A stretch of 64,000 nt of DNA. Source: Zingiber officinale (taxonomy: Eukaryota; Streptophyta; Magnoliopsida; Zingiberales; Zingiberaceae). The stretch spans positions 95,508,984 through 95,572,983 of the forward strand of contig NC_056005.1 in NCBI RefSeq assembly GCF_018446385.1, written 5' to 3'. Position numbers and translations under genes: made by a program. Below are positions 15,742 through 26,362 of this stretch, in pieces (positions within the stretch are counted from its first letter, which is position 1; each line of letters opens with the position of its first letter). The notes beneath the pieces are model-generated. The model ran no database searches and was not told the origin of the DNA. It worked only from the letters and a program-made list of their open reading frames with translations.

Positions 15742-17076
15742 AGGTTTTCCATTTCAGCCCCTTATTTTTTCCTAATTGAAATCTGATATTAGAAGTCTAG
15801 GCGACAAAAATCCGCCCTTTCCTCCGGTTAACTTTATGGGTATGGTAAGAGAAAGGCTGCCCACGTGCGCACGTGAGCGGCGGTGTAAATTTCAACATTG
15901 TTTAAAATTATCTGCTGGTGGTCCACGTCTCGCGTGGGTCATGCTCATCGTGGTCAAAGTTGCTCTGTGGACTGTGCTGGTGGGCCCCACCCCACGGGGC
16001 CCATGCGCGTGTTTCGTGGCGCCCCACCTCCTTCGAAGCAAGCTTGGCACAATTGATCATATTTTAACCTAAGATCACACGGTCCTCGTTGGCCATGTAC
16101 TTTAAAATCAACGGCTCGGATCTCATTTGGTCGAACCACCTCGTTCAGTGTTATGGCACGACAAAGCACGAGCCCAAATCCTATGGAGGATCCTTTTTTC
16201 GATAACATAACGATCACTAACAATTGGTTAGCAATTTGCAATCAATGGCTCACATTGTCGTCGCTTATATTTTTGTAGGATTTGTGTTCTTCTTTTTAGC
16301 ATTACTCGGGTTCGAATTGATCTATGTGTCGACTTTCCTTGTGAGAAAATGGCAAAATTTCATAGGTCTTACTCAATTCCGTAATCAAGATTGAATGTTG
16401 ATATACGAGTCTCATAATTCTTATAGTTTGATTCATAGTTTAGCATAAATTTCATTGGCATATCGAGATTTGAGCCTTGGAGTTTCTATAGTTTTAGGGC
16501 ATCATTGGCTATCGGTATGCTATTTATTTGAGTTGAAATTTGAGAATTGTGTAGCCTTAGGATAGTGACTTTGATGAGACACTACGATGCGCATTCTTGG
16601 AGTGACTAAAAGTTTTTTGCTCAGTCGACTATGATTTAAGCTAAATCATATCGACTATATTTAATGTGTGGGCCGATCAAAGTAAAACCTTTGATTGACC
16701 ATACAAGTTTTATTTTATGCGAACTTTGATTTGTACAGTTGGTTTAGACAATGGCGGAGCCCGACAATTTGTAGCCCCCGGGCTAATCGGACCAAAAAAA
16801 AAGCTTCTGGGATATTTCTCTCATTTTTTTCTATTGTTAGTATTAGTTTTAAAAGACTATTATGAGATAATTAATTTATTAAGTTAATGACTAATAGTTA
16901 ATCTAATATATAAAATTCAATCCATAAGTTAATAGTTAATCTAATATATAAAATCCAATTCATTAAAAGGATAATATAGTTTAATGAAGATTAATCAATA
17001 GAAGAAGAGCAAAAGGCAAAGACTCTTGTATTTCTTAAGACCTTCGGTATTCCTTGAATAATATAAAAGACCTTTA
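15742..17076. other. Intergenic region downstream of the TCP gene
   Basis: No protein-like frame is recognised. It moves from GC-moderate DNA (15742-16100, probably including the TCP 3' UTR) to AT-rich DNA. A small direct duplication of about 42 bp (TAAGTTAATAGTTAATCTAA cores) lies at about 16880-16963, just before the Harbinger-like element. Confidence 0.6.
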
Positions 17077-17217
17077 GGGCGTGTTTGGTTCGGGGTTATC
17101 GCTGATAACCTTAGTTGGTTATCAATGATAATCTTGGTTGGTTTAAGTAATTGGTGATTCTTGGTAATACAATATTCCCGCCACGTCAGCAATTAGGGAA
17201 TAGATCCCAGAATCAGA

Positions 17218-18670
17218 TGTTGGGACCGAAAAGTAGCTAGAGGGGGGGTGAATAGCTTCGCGTGTGCTCGTCGTGCTTCGTTGCTTGTTTCTTCAAAGTG
17301 ATGTGCAGCGGAATACAAAGAAACAAACTACAACAATGCTAACAATAGGATTTTACTTGGTATTCACCTCACAAGATGTGACTAGTCCAAGGATCCACGC
17401 ACACACACTCCTCCACTAATAAACACTCCTTTTCGGTAACTACCGAAGGCGGAGAAGCCCTACAAGACTCTCAATACAAGTAGAAGAAAGGGTAGTAAAG
17501 AATAAGCAAAAGCTTACAAGAGATGCAGTAAAAACCTTAGCTTCTTCTTCTTCTCGTTGCAACTCGCCTCTTGACTTGGATGAACCTCCAAGAACCTTCA
17601 AGAACTGGCGGTGAGGAGCTTAGAGAGTGCTGGGGAGGAGCTGTGATGAATCTAGAATGAATCGGTGAAATGCTGCCGAAGGAAATGAACGCCTGCGGCT
17701 TAAATCGACGTTAACGGTCGAATCCCGATCGATTGGAATGCTCCCAATCGATCGGGGAGGCTTGAACCATGCCTGGCTCGATCCTCGGATCGATCCACGG
17801 ATCGATCCAGCGCTTATCGCGCGAAGCAGCAGCGTCCCAATCGATCCACTGATCGATTGAGACCTCTGGATCGATCCACCAATCGATCCAGAGGGGTTCT
17901 GTTCGCGGGGACTCACCGGATCGATCGGCCGATCGATCCAGATCTTCTAGATCGATCCACTAATCGATCCAGATCTGCTGGATCAATCCATGGATCAATC
18001 CAAACCTGCTGGATCAATCCACGGATCAATCCAAACCTGCTGGATCAATCGGCTGATCAATCCAGATCTTGGTTTTTGCCCAAAGCCCCCTAAACCAACA
18101 TCTAGTCAACCATGACTTGTTGGTACATAAGACCTAGCATCCGGTCACCCTTGACCAGCTACGACTCTCTCACCAAGTGTCTGGTCAATCCCTTTGACCC
18201 ACTTGGACTTTTCTCTTTTTGCCAAGTATCCGGTCACTCCCTAAGACCTATTTGGACTTTTCTTCCTCGTGCAAATCCCTTTGACCTACTTGGACTCTCA
18301 CGAGATGTTCGGTCAACCTCGACCCATCTGGATTTCTCTGTCCTCTTTACTCACCGGGACTTTCCCAATTGCCTAGCTTCACTCACTAGGTCTTTCACCG
18401 GCTTCACTCACCAGGATTTTTCTCTCCGCCTAGTTTCACTCACTAGGACTTCCCATTGCCTAGCTTCACCACTAGGTCTTTCATCCGCTTCACTCACCGT
18501 GATTTTCCTCCCGCTAATATCCCGCTAGGACTTCCGATCAAGTATCCGGTCATCCTTGACCTACTTGACTCTTCTTCAATCAACCTTGCATTGTCAAACA
18601 TCGAAATCCAAACCAAGACTCAAGCTTGGTCAACCAGGTCAACCTTGACCTGAGGAATGTTGCACCAACA
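17218..18670 (-). repeat. LTR (3' copy in element sense) of the gag-only retrotransposon
   Basis: This 1453-bp repeat is paired with 22928-24427. It contains an array of GATCGATC dyads at about 17725-18065. The adjoining ATCTCTCCCTTTTTG (18671-18685) reads on the minus strand as a purine-rich tract, as expected upstream of a 3' LTR. It differs from its partner by scattered substitutions and length changes within the dyad array. Confidence 0.9.
17725..18065. repeat. Array of GGATCGATCC dyads in the LTR
   Basis: About ten dyads of the form TGGATCGATCCA..GATCGATCCAG follow one another. Later units shift to GGATCAATCC. Each unit can fold on itself. A related array of different unit number lies in the other LTR at about 23430-23790. 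Confidence 0.9.
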
Positions 18671-19499
18671 ATCTCTCCCTTTTTGATGTTTGACAATACC
18701 AACACTATCACTTACAATACCACATGTAAGTTAGGCTAATCCTATAGCATAAACCTTCTTCATGCTACTAGGTAATGAATACATAAGTTGAGCCCTTTAT
18801 TCTCCCCCTAAGAGGGCAAACTCCCTCTAGGTGATAAAAGTCTAACTTACTCCCTTTCATTCTCCCCCTATTGGCACACATCAAACCATGTCCCATTTTT
18901 GGGCATACATCAACAGATTCACTTGTTGAAAACTCTCCCCCTGAAGAGTTGCTCATCGTCGTTCACAACTTCACTCGTTGTGATCAGCACGATAATGAAG
19001 GTCCCATACCCTTCATTAACCTTAACCCTATATTCTCCCCCAATGTAGGCAAATGTCCATCCTTGAGCATTATCCACTTGAAACCACTTGAACAATGAGG
19101 ATATCCACTCCCCATTAAAGTTCAAACGCTCAACCTTGAGCATGTTCTTAACGGAAGGTTAACCACCTTCCAAGGTTCATGAAAAATAATTTTTATGTCT
19201 TTAAAGAGTTCCTCCCCATAAAGACATGGTGGTAACTTCTGTCATTGCACCAACAATGACTTGGAATCCCCAAAATTTTAGGAAACCCAATTTAAGAAGT
19301 TTTGAGGTTCAAATATTCAAAATTTGAAACAAACCTCAACCTAAACTTCATCTTAGCCTTCCTTAACCAATCCATCTTTGTTTTCCACAGGAAAATACCC
19401 TTTTTATGTATACAAATGTATTTTCAGGGGTTTGGAGTGGTTACCTAGACTAAAATAGGTTCAAAATGCTGAAAATAAGCTTTCCCAGCCAAAATCAGC

Positions 19500-19690
19500 A
19501 TCTTCAATTGATTGGAGTTGGGTTCCAATCGATTGAACCCTGCTGAATCGATCCACTGATCGATTCAATCTTCTTGGATCGATTGGCTGATCGATCCAGC
19601 GAGCTTCTGCTCGCGAGAAATGCCTTCTCAATCGATCGGCTGATCGATTGAGGCACTCCAATCGATCCACTGATCGATTGGAGGCCTGAA
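19500..19690. repeat. Array of ATCGAT dyads inside the gag-only element
   Basis: Five near-palindromic units, for example CCAATCGATCCACTGATCGATTGG at 19658-19681 in two halves, follow one another at about 30-45-bp spacing. They resemble the dyads in both LTRs of the same element but lie in its interior. Confidence 0.85.
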
Positions 19691-20988
19691 ATTGCTGAAA
19701 TTCAATTTCAGTCAATTTCAGAAACCCCTAAAAAATTCTACAAAATTTCAAAAATCGTAAAAATTTGTGTAGACATTATTTAGGGTATAATTTATCATGG
19801 AAAAATAGTTTTCTAAGAAAATACATCATATTTTCAAAGATTGACATAAACTTGCGAACTTGCAAAAACTTTAGTGTTTTCTTCAAGTTTGTGTCTAACT
19901 ATTCAATGGTGATTACTATCAAAAGATAGCCTTCACCAAAGTTTTCCAAAATTATTTTGAAAACATTTTCAAAACCAATATCCCATTATGTTCCTTTGGC
20001 TTAATGCACATGACTTGTACATTAGCTTTCCCAATGATGAGAAAACACATAACTATGTATTTTGATGAACTTAAAACTCAAGGAAATGCACTAACTCAGC
20101 ATGTTGAGTTTTGTTCGTCTTCCTAACATCTCACTTGTATTTATTGTGCATAAAACACATACAAGTCATCTTATAGGTCTTTGTGATATGTTAATTTTGG
20201 TTTTGCTCTAACCTAGGGTTCATGCATATTTATCTAGTCATCTTGTGGATATTGACCATCCACCTAGGATGTCATTTGGTATGCCACTTGATGATAACTG
20301 TCATTTGTCCTTAATTTTAAGGAAATAACATAATGCATGATAATGTTATGGCATACATCAAAAAGAAATAATTTTCAGAAGAAAATTTCCTATAATTACA
20401 TGATGTATGTATGTTTGACATGATATTTTTGAGTTTTTCATAATAAGTCATGAATGTACAAATAAAACATGATGTCATGGCATATAATGGGCAATCAAAT
20501 ATGACAAGATTTTGCATAATTAAAATATACCTAGATTATCTATCTAAATATCTTTAACCCTTAGCTAATCCTAAAGCATAAACCCTAGATTGCCCAATTT
20601 CATTAGGAAAATGTCAAAACCCAACTTGACATTTCTTTAATCTCTTGAATTAATTATGCCAATTAAAAATTTAAAACATTCCTCAAATATTGGCATATTT
20701 CATTTTCCGATAAGAGTAATCACTTTAAATTAAGGCTTAGATTTGCCTTAAATTCCTAAGACAATACCAAAGTCCCAATTTGATATTTCTTAACACTTGA
20801 TTTCTTGTGCCATTTAAAGTCATCTCAAATTTCTTCCTTTATAGCACATTTTACTCTTTCTAAGAGTAACAATAAATCCATTTCATTTTCAAAGGTTAAC
20901 AAAAACCTTGAAAATGCTCCTTGAGTGTCAATTTTTTCAAAGTTGAGTTAACTACCCTTCTTCTCAGAGTTGACACTCTCTAACCCAT

Positions 20989-21480
20989 CTATGGGATAGA
21001 GAAAATGCTCCTAGAAACCCAAAACCTATTGGTGCTCCTTGGATGCTTTAGGTATTCACTAGGGATAACTTTCCTAGATACCTTCCTAGTGACCTTGTGT
21101 AGTTTCTTAGAAGTCTTGGTCACTTTTTCTAGATCAACTCTAGGGGTTGCTTCCCTTGTAACCTTCTTTGTGACTTTCTTAGACTTCTTAGAAGTATTAG
21201 TCACATTTATTGCAAAAATACTCTTATAGATAACTTTCCTTGTATTTTTGGCTTGACCACTAGACCTAGGGTTAGTTCCATAACTATATGAAACCCTATG
21301 GTAAGAGATTACATCCTTCTTAGCCTTTGGTTTGTATCCCAAACCCCTATGGCCATTAGATGACATTTGTGCTCCTAGACCTAGGCTTTGCTCATTTTGC
21401 CCTTTTAGGATATTTTTCATCCTTTTTAGGGTCTTTTCCATTTTATCAAGCCTTGACCTCAAGACTTGATTTTCTATCAC
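20989..21480 (-). mobile_element. Small basic ORF of the gag-only element, 163 codons
   Basis: The N-terminus is a short coiled coil (ENQVLRSRLDKMEKTLKRMK). The middle is Gly/Ser-rich, and the C-terminal half is a lysine-rich near-repeat of TKKVTREATPRVDLEKVTK / TRKVSRKVIP type. It lies downstream of gag on the same strand. I do not recognise it as any pol domain. It may be a gag tail or a degenerate coding remnant. Confidence 0.5.
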
Positions 21481-21570
21481 TAAGTCCTTAGTTTTTGGTT
21501 TTCCATTAAATTTATGAGCATTTTTATTTCTAGGCTTGTAGCTAAGGTCCTTAGTGTGTTTGCCTAGATT

Positions 21571-22794
21571 TTAATCTACCTTTCTAATCCTAGGTGTGGT
21601 AGTTTTAGCATGGTAAGCTACATTATTTTCCTTAATTTTACCATGCTCTCTATTCTTATGGTAAATAGCATTAAAATGATATAAGTTAGAACTAGCATGC
21701 TTTTTACCATAATGTAAAGGGATAGACTCAATAAAAATTACCTTCATTTTTACCTTAGAGGCTCCCCCTTGACTTGAGCTTCCTCCTTGACCCTTGACCA
21801 TCTTCTTCCCCTTAGGGCATTGACTCCGGTAATGCCCCTTTTGATTGCAAGAGAAGTACACAATGTGCTCCTTGCTCTTCTTTGTTCCGGGGATGGTCTC
21901 CTTTGGCTTCTCCTTGCCCTTAGGTTCCACTTGGCTCTTCTTCTTGGCCAATTTAGGGCACTTACTTTTGTAGTGCCCATGTTCCCTACATTCAAAACAT
22001 ATAATATGATTCTTATTATTAATTGAACTATTTATACCTTCTTGTGTAGGGGTGACACTTGCTCCTCCATTTGATATGAATGTAGAGGTTTCCTCTTGAT
22101 CCGAAATCGATTTCCCTCCAATTGATTTATCTTGACTTGTGGAGGTGGAAGCTTCTTTATCCTCTTCTTCTCTTGACCCGGATGTGGAGGATTCTCCTTC
22201 TTCTTGATCCGGTGTCACCAAGAGTTGCTCCCTCTCAATCCTAGAGGTGGAGGCTTCACCTTCTTCTTCATCCTCTTGTACATGAAACAAGGAATATGCT
22301 CCTTCCTTGCTCTTTTGATTACACTCCCTTGAGAATGAAGCTTCTTGGATTTCCTCTTCTTCGGAAGTTGAGCATCTCTCAATTTCGGAGTCCTCCTTTT
22401 GATCTTGCTCCAATGAGTCACCCTCTTTGGATTCTTCTTGGTTAGGTACAGTGGAGGGGATCTCATGAGCCTTTTCCAATTTGCTCCATAGCTCTTTGGC
22501 ATCTTCAACTTCTCCAATTTTCTCCAAGATGTTGCTCGGCAATAGATTGACCAAAAGCTTGGTCATTTTGTCATTGGCCTCACATCTTTGGATTTGTTCT
22601 TGCCTCCATTTGCTCCTTTTGAGAACTTTGCCCTTTGAATTCCTTGGAGCCTTAAAACCTTCCATTAGAGCAAACCATTGCTCTATCTCCATCATCAAGA
22701 AATTTTCAATTCTTGATCTCCAAGAATCGAAGCTTGTGGATGTGTAGGGTGGAGCCACCCTTGTATCAAATCCAAGTTCATCTTGGAATTGCAT
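21571..22794 (-). mobile_element. Gag-like ORF with two zinc knuckles, 407 codons
   Basis: The N-terminal part (about residues 10-130) is a UBN2-type copia gag core, with FDSWRSRIENFLMM, WFALMEGF and AKELWSKLEKAHE blocks. A long acidic, Ser/Glu/Thr-rich middle follows (residues about 140-260). Then come two CCHC zinc knuckles, CFECREHGHYKSKC near residue 270 and YFSCNQKGHYRSQC near residue 315. The second begins with a conserved-style spacing but with FSC in place of the usual CxxC start context. Such proteins package element RNA in virus-like particles. The frame is long and open, and it is the only recognised retroelement protein in the element. Confidence 0.85.
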
Positions 22795-22913
22795 CTTGAA
22801 GTTGAGCTTCTTGAATTCTTTGACTTTGATGAATTTGCTCCAACTTCTTCACCCTCTAGCTTTGCTTGTTATGTTTGCCCCTTCCGGCGGTGATTCCGGT
22901 GAAGAGCAACCTT

Positions 22914-22925
22914 GCTCTGATACCA
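22914..22925 (-). other. Primer binding site (initiator tRNA-Met type)
   Basis: GCTCTGATACCA on + reads TGGTATCAGAGC on the minus strand. This is the standard initiator-Met primer site of plant LTR retrotransposons, and it lies two bases inside the LTR that begins at 22928. It fixes the orientation of the element. Confidence 0.92.
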
Positions 22926-22927
22926 CT

Positions 22928-24427
22928 TGTTGGGACCGAAAAGTAGCTAGAGGGGTGAATAGCTTCGCGTGTGCTTGTCGTGCTTCGTTGCTTGTTTCTT
23001 CAAAGTGATGCGCAGCGGAATACAAAGAAACAAACTACAACAATGCTAACAATAGGATTTTACTTGGTATCCACCTCACAAGAAGTGACTAGTCCAAGGA
23101 TCCACGCACACACACTCCTCCACTAATAAACACTCCTTTTCGGTAACTACCGAAGGCGGAGAAGCCCTACAAGACTCTCAATACAAGTAGAAGAAAGGGT
23201 AGTAAAGAATAAGCAAAAGCTTACAAGAGATGCAGTAAAAACCTTAGCTTCTTCTTCTTCTCGTTGCAACTCGCCTCTTGACTTGGATGAACCTCCAAGA
23301 ACCTTCAAGAACTGGCGGTGAGGAGCTTAGAGAGTGCTGGGGAGGAGCTGTGATGAATCTAGAATGAATCGGTGAAGTGCTGCCGAAGGAAATGAACGCC
23401 TGCGGCTTAAATCGACGCTAACGGTCGAATCCTGATCGATTGGAATGCTCCCAATCGATCGGGGAGGCTTTGGATTGATCCACGGATCGATCCAGAGCGC
23501 CTCTGTGCTCTGGAAAAACTTCTGGATCAATCCACGGATCGATCCAGCGCTTATCGCGCGAAGCAGCAGCGTCCCAATCGATCCACTGATTGATTGGGAC
23601 CTCTGGATCGATCCACCGATCGATCCAGAGGGGTTCTGTTCGCGGGGACTCATCGGATCGATCGGCCGATCGATCCAGATCTGCTGGATCGATCCACTGA
23701 TCGATCCAGATCTGCTGGATCGATTCACGGATCAATCCAAACCTGCTGGATCAATCCAAACCTGCTGGATCAATCGACTGATCAATATAGATCTTGGTTT
23801 TTGCCCAAAACCAAGCCCAAAGCCCTCTAAACCAACATCTAGTCAACCATGACTTGTTGGTACATAAGACCTAGCATCCGGTCACCCTTGACCAACTAGG
23901 ACTCTCTCACCAAGTGTCTGGTCAATCCCTTTGACCCACTTGGACTTTTCTCTTCTTGCCAAGTATCCGGTCACTCCCTACGACCTACTTGGACTTTTCT
24001 TCCTCGTACCAAGTATCCGGTCAATCCCTTTGACCTACTTGGACTCTCACCAGATGTCTGGTCAACCTTGACCCATCTGGATTTCTCTTGCCTGGCTTCA
24101 CTCACTGGGACTTTCCCAATTGCCTAGCTTCACTCACTAGGTCTTTCACCTGGCTTCACTCACCAGGATTTTTCTCCTGCCTAGCTTCACTCACTAGGAC
24201 TTCCCAATTGCCTAGCTTCACTCACTAGGTCTTTCATTTGGCTTCACTCACCAGGATTTTCCTCCTGCCTAATATCTCAGTTAGGACTTCTCAGTCAAGT
24301 ATCCGGTCATCCTTGACCTACTTGACTCTTCTTCAATCAACCTTGCATTGTCAAACATCGAAATCCAAACCAAGACTCAAGCTTGGTCAACCAGGTCAAC
24401 CTTGACCTGAGGAATGTTGCACCAACA
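22928..24427 (-). repeat. LTR (5' copy in element sense) of the gag-only retrotransposon
   Basis: This 1500-bp repeat is paired with 17218-18670 and has its own version of the GATCGATC dyad array at about 23430-23790. The primer binding site adjoins it at 22914-22925. Later parts (23860-24310) are degenerate direct repeats of GCTTCACTCACTAGGACTT-like and CCAAGTATCCGGTCA-like phrases. Confidence 0.9.
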
Positions 24428-24715
24428 TCAGAACACCTTGAAAATCTTAGGTTTTCTACGATTCCAAGGTTATCAATATATTTTTCCAAAATTACCCTTC
24501 AAAGAGCAAGAGATGAGCAGGGATGTCCATGAGATCTTCCGCCTCACCCTCCCGAAGTTTCTCGTGTGCGCTGAAGCTCCGATCACGGCAGCGGATGACT
24601 CCTCACCTACAAGAAGAGGTTCCCTAGGGATTTCGTCGAATGAATGTGGGAGATGGCTCCTCATAGCAGTGATCATCTACAAGAAGAGGCTCTGTACATG
24701 TTCGTTCTTCGTGGA

Positions 24716-25125
24716 GATGGCGCACCGGCGACTTGCGGAGGAGGAGGCGCCAGTTGCTTGCGGAGGAGGCGGCGCCGGCGGCTTGCAGATCAGGAGGCGG
24801 CGCGCGGTGCCGGTTGCTTGCGAAGTAGGCGGCGTCGGCGGCTTGCGGAGGAGGCGGCACGGTTGCTTGCGGAGGAGGCGACACCATTGCTTGCAGAGGA
24901 GGCGGCGCCGGCGAAGGCGGCGCCGGCGGCTTGCGGAGGAGGCGGCGCCGGCGGCTTGTAGAGGAGGAGGCGGTGCCGGCGACTTGCAGAGGAGGAGGCG
25001 GCGCCGGCGGCTTGCGGAGGAGGCGGCGCCGACGGCTTGCGTTGGAGGAGACGGCGTCGGCGGCTTGCGAAGGAGGAGGCGGCGCCGGCGGCTTGCGGAG
25101 GAGGCAACGTTGTTGCGTGGAGAAG
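24716..25125. repeat. GC-rich minisatellite, about 24-27-bp units, in the Harbinger-like element
   Basis: Units of the form GGCGGCGCCGGCGGCTTGCGGAGGA repeat with variable length from about 24716 to 25125. Because units are often multiples of three, several frames stay open on both strands; these are side effects of the repeat, not evidence of a gene. The block contrasts sharply with the AT-rich sequence that follows it. Confidence 0.9.
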
Positions 25126-25586
25126 CGGGGAGAAGATGCGTAAAAAAATTGATGAGGATTAAAAGGAAAATAAAATATATTAAAATAATTAAAAATTTTA
25201 ATCACATATCCAAATATATATAAATTTAAAATATATATAATAAGTTAATTACATATCTAATTATATTTTACAAATATATAAATTTACTTTAAAATTTATA
25301 AATCAATTTTATTTATTTATTATATATATTATTAACTTATTCATTAATATTATCATAATAATAATAATAATAATTATTATTAATTTAATTTAATTTATTC
25401 TACAAAATTAATCATATAATTAAACAAGAGGTAATATAGGAAATGTCAAGTTAGATTATATCATTACCTAGTTGAACCAAACAAGATTAAGATTATGTTG
25501 TATTCTCCCATAACCTTGGTTATGTGATTATTTGGTAATCACATAACCAAGGTTATATATGATAACTCGAACCAAACGTGCCCTTA

Positions 25587-26307
25587 GAGCTTATTTTCAT
25601 GTGAGACTCTTGATTTTCTAGTCTTTTTTCCTTTTTTTCCTTTTGTTGATTTCTCTCTTCTTGCTCTTGGCCAAACCTCCAAGTGTGGCTAGCTACACAA
25701 TGATGATTTCTCTCTATATCGTGAGTTCGTGAGACGGATGGAGTATATTTGTGTGGATATTGTAGAAGCGAGACAACTTGATCACGCTGAGATCCATTAA
25801 GGATAAAGTTATTGTCGGGAGTTCGTGTTTATGTAACAAAGGTATAACTCTTATCACAACTAGTATACGATTTTCTTTGTATGAATTTTTTAGAAAGAAT
25901 CTTGAAAATGCATTCCGTTGCGCTTGTGTTGTTTTGCACTAGAGATCCCTACATCTATCTAGGCTACTTCCTCTCTTTTTCACATATTTTTTTCTTTTTC
26001 CATAGAAAATTTAGCTGCACTTCCTCGTCATCAAAGTCGAACCTCGAGGTGTCGGAATGTATATATGAGTCATAAATGGGAATTAGATATCTCTCTCACA
26101 CACACACATATATAAATATAAGAATTTATTAGACTGCATATTAGTTCGATGCACGGTTTTGGGATATCCTCACATGTCCAGGCGCTCAAAGTCCCTCTCG
26201 GGTGTTCAGATTCTTAAAAGTGACTGTTGAAGGGGGTTTGAGTGTCCGGACATGTGAGGATCGCCTAGAAGTCTGGATCAAACAGAGTATGTAGATTAAC
26301 AAATTTT

Positions 26308-26355
<48 letters not shown>

Positions 26356-26357
26356 CT
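25587..26357. other. Intergenic spacer between two mobile elements, with microsatellites
   Basis: No gene is recognised. Compound CT/TA microsatellites occur at about 26308-26355 and a short CA/TA run at about 26096-26115. The gypsy element inserted just after the TA tract. Confidence 0.65.
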
Positions 26358-26362
26358 AAGAC

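Larger units (their letters stand above)
17218..24427 (-). mobile_element. Gag-only LTR retrotransposon (TR-GAG type, copia/SIRE-like gag), minus orientation
   Basis: Two similar terminal repeats (17218-18670 and 22928-24427) begin TGTTGGGACC and end GCACCAACA as read on +. They are flanked by the 5-bp duplication TCAGA (17213-17217 and 24428-24432). A primer binding site complementary to initiator tRNA-Met next to the right LTR and a purine tract next to the left LTR show that the element reads on the minus strand. The internal 4.26 kb has a gag frame and a small basic frame. No protease, integrase, RT or RNase H motif was found. The boundaries look whole, and the close similarity of the LTRs suggests a recent insertion. 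It inserted into the Harbinger-like element and is therefore younger than it. Confidence 0.88.
17077..25583. mobile_element. Non-autonomous PIF/Harbinger-like DNA transposon, split by an LTR retrotransposon
   Basis: The left end GGGCGTGTTTGGTTCG (17077-17092) and the right end CGAACCAAACGTGCCC (25568-25583) are inverted repeats that match at 14 of 16 bases. TTA flanks both ends (17074-17076 and 25584-25586), the target duplication expected for PIF/Harbinger elements. Further inward, GATAACCTTAG/TTGGTTAT and ATAACCTTGGTTATG-type motifs recur at both ends as subterminal repeats. Without the inserted retrotransposon the element is about 1.3 kb. No DDE transposase or Myb-like ORF is visible, so it would need enzymes supplied in trans. 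Its right part holds a GC-rich minisatellite. Confidence 0.85.

Noticed and set aside
17620-18093. Open frames with Asp-Arg-Ser-Ile / Gly-Ser-Ile repeats in the LTRs (also 23327-23852)
   Set aside because: They arise from GATCGATC dyads that lack stop codons; the same frames appear on both strands and in both LTRs.
24414-25223. Long open frames on both strands over the GC-rich block, apparently Arg/Gly- or Pro/Ala-rich proteins
   Set aside because: They are produced by a triplet-compatible minisatellite and are open in several frames at once; no domain and no splice context.
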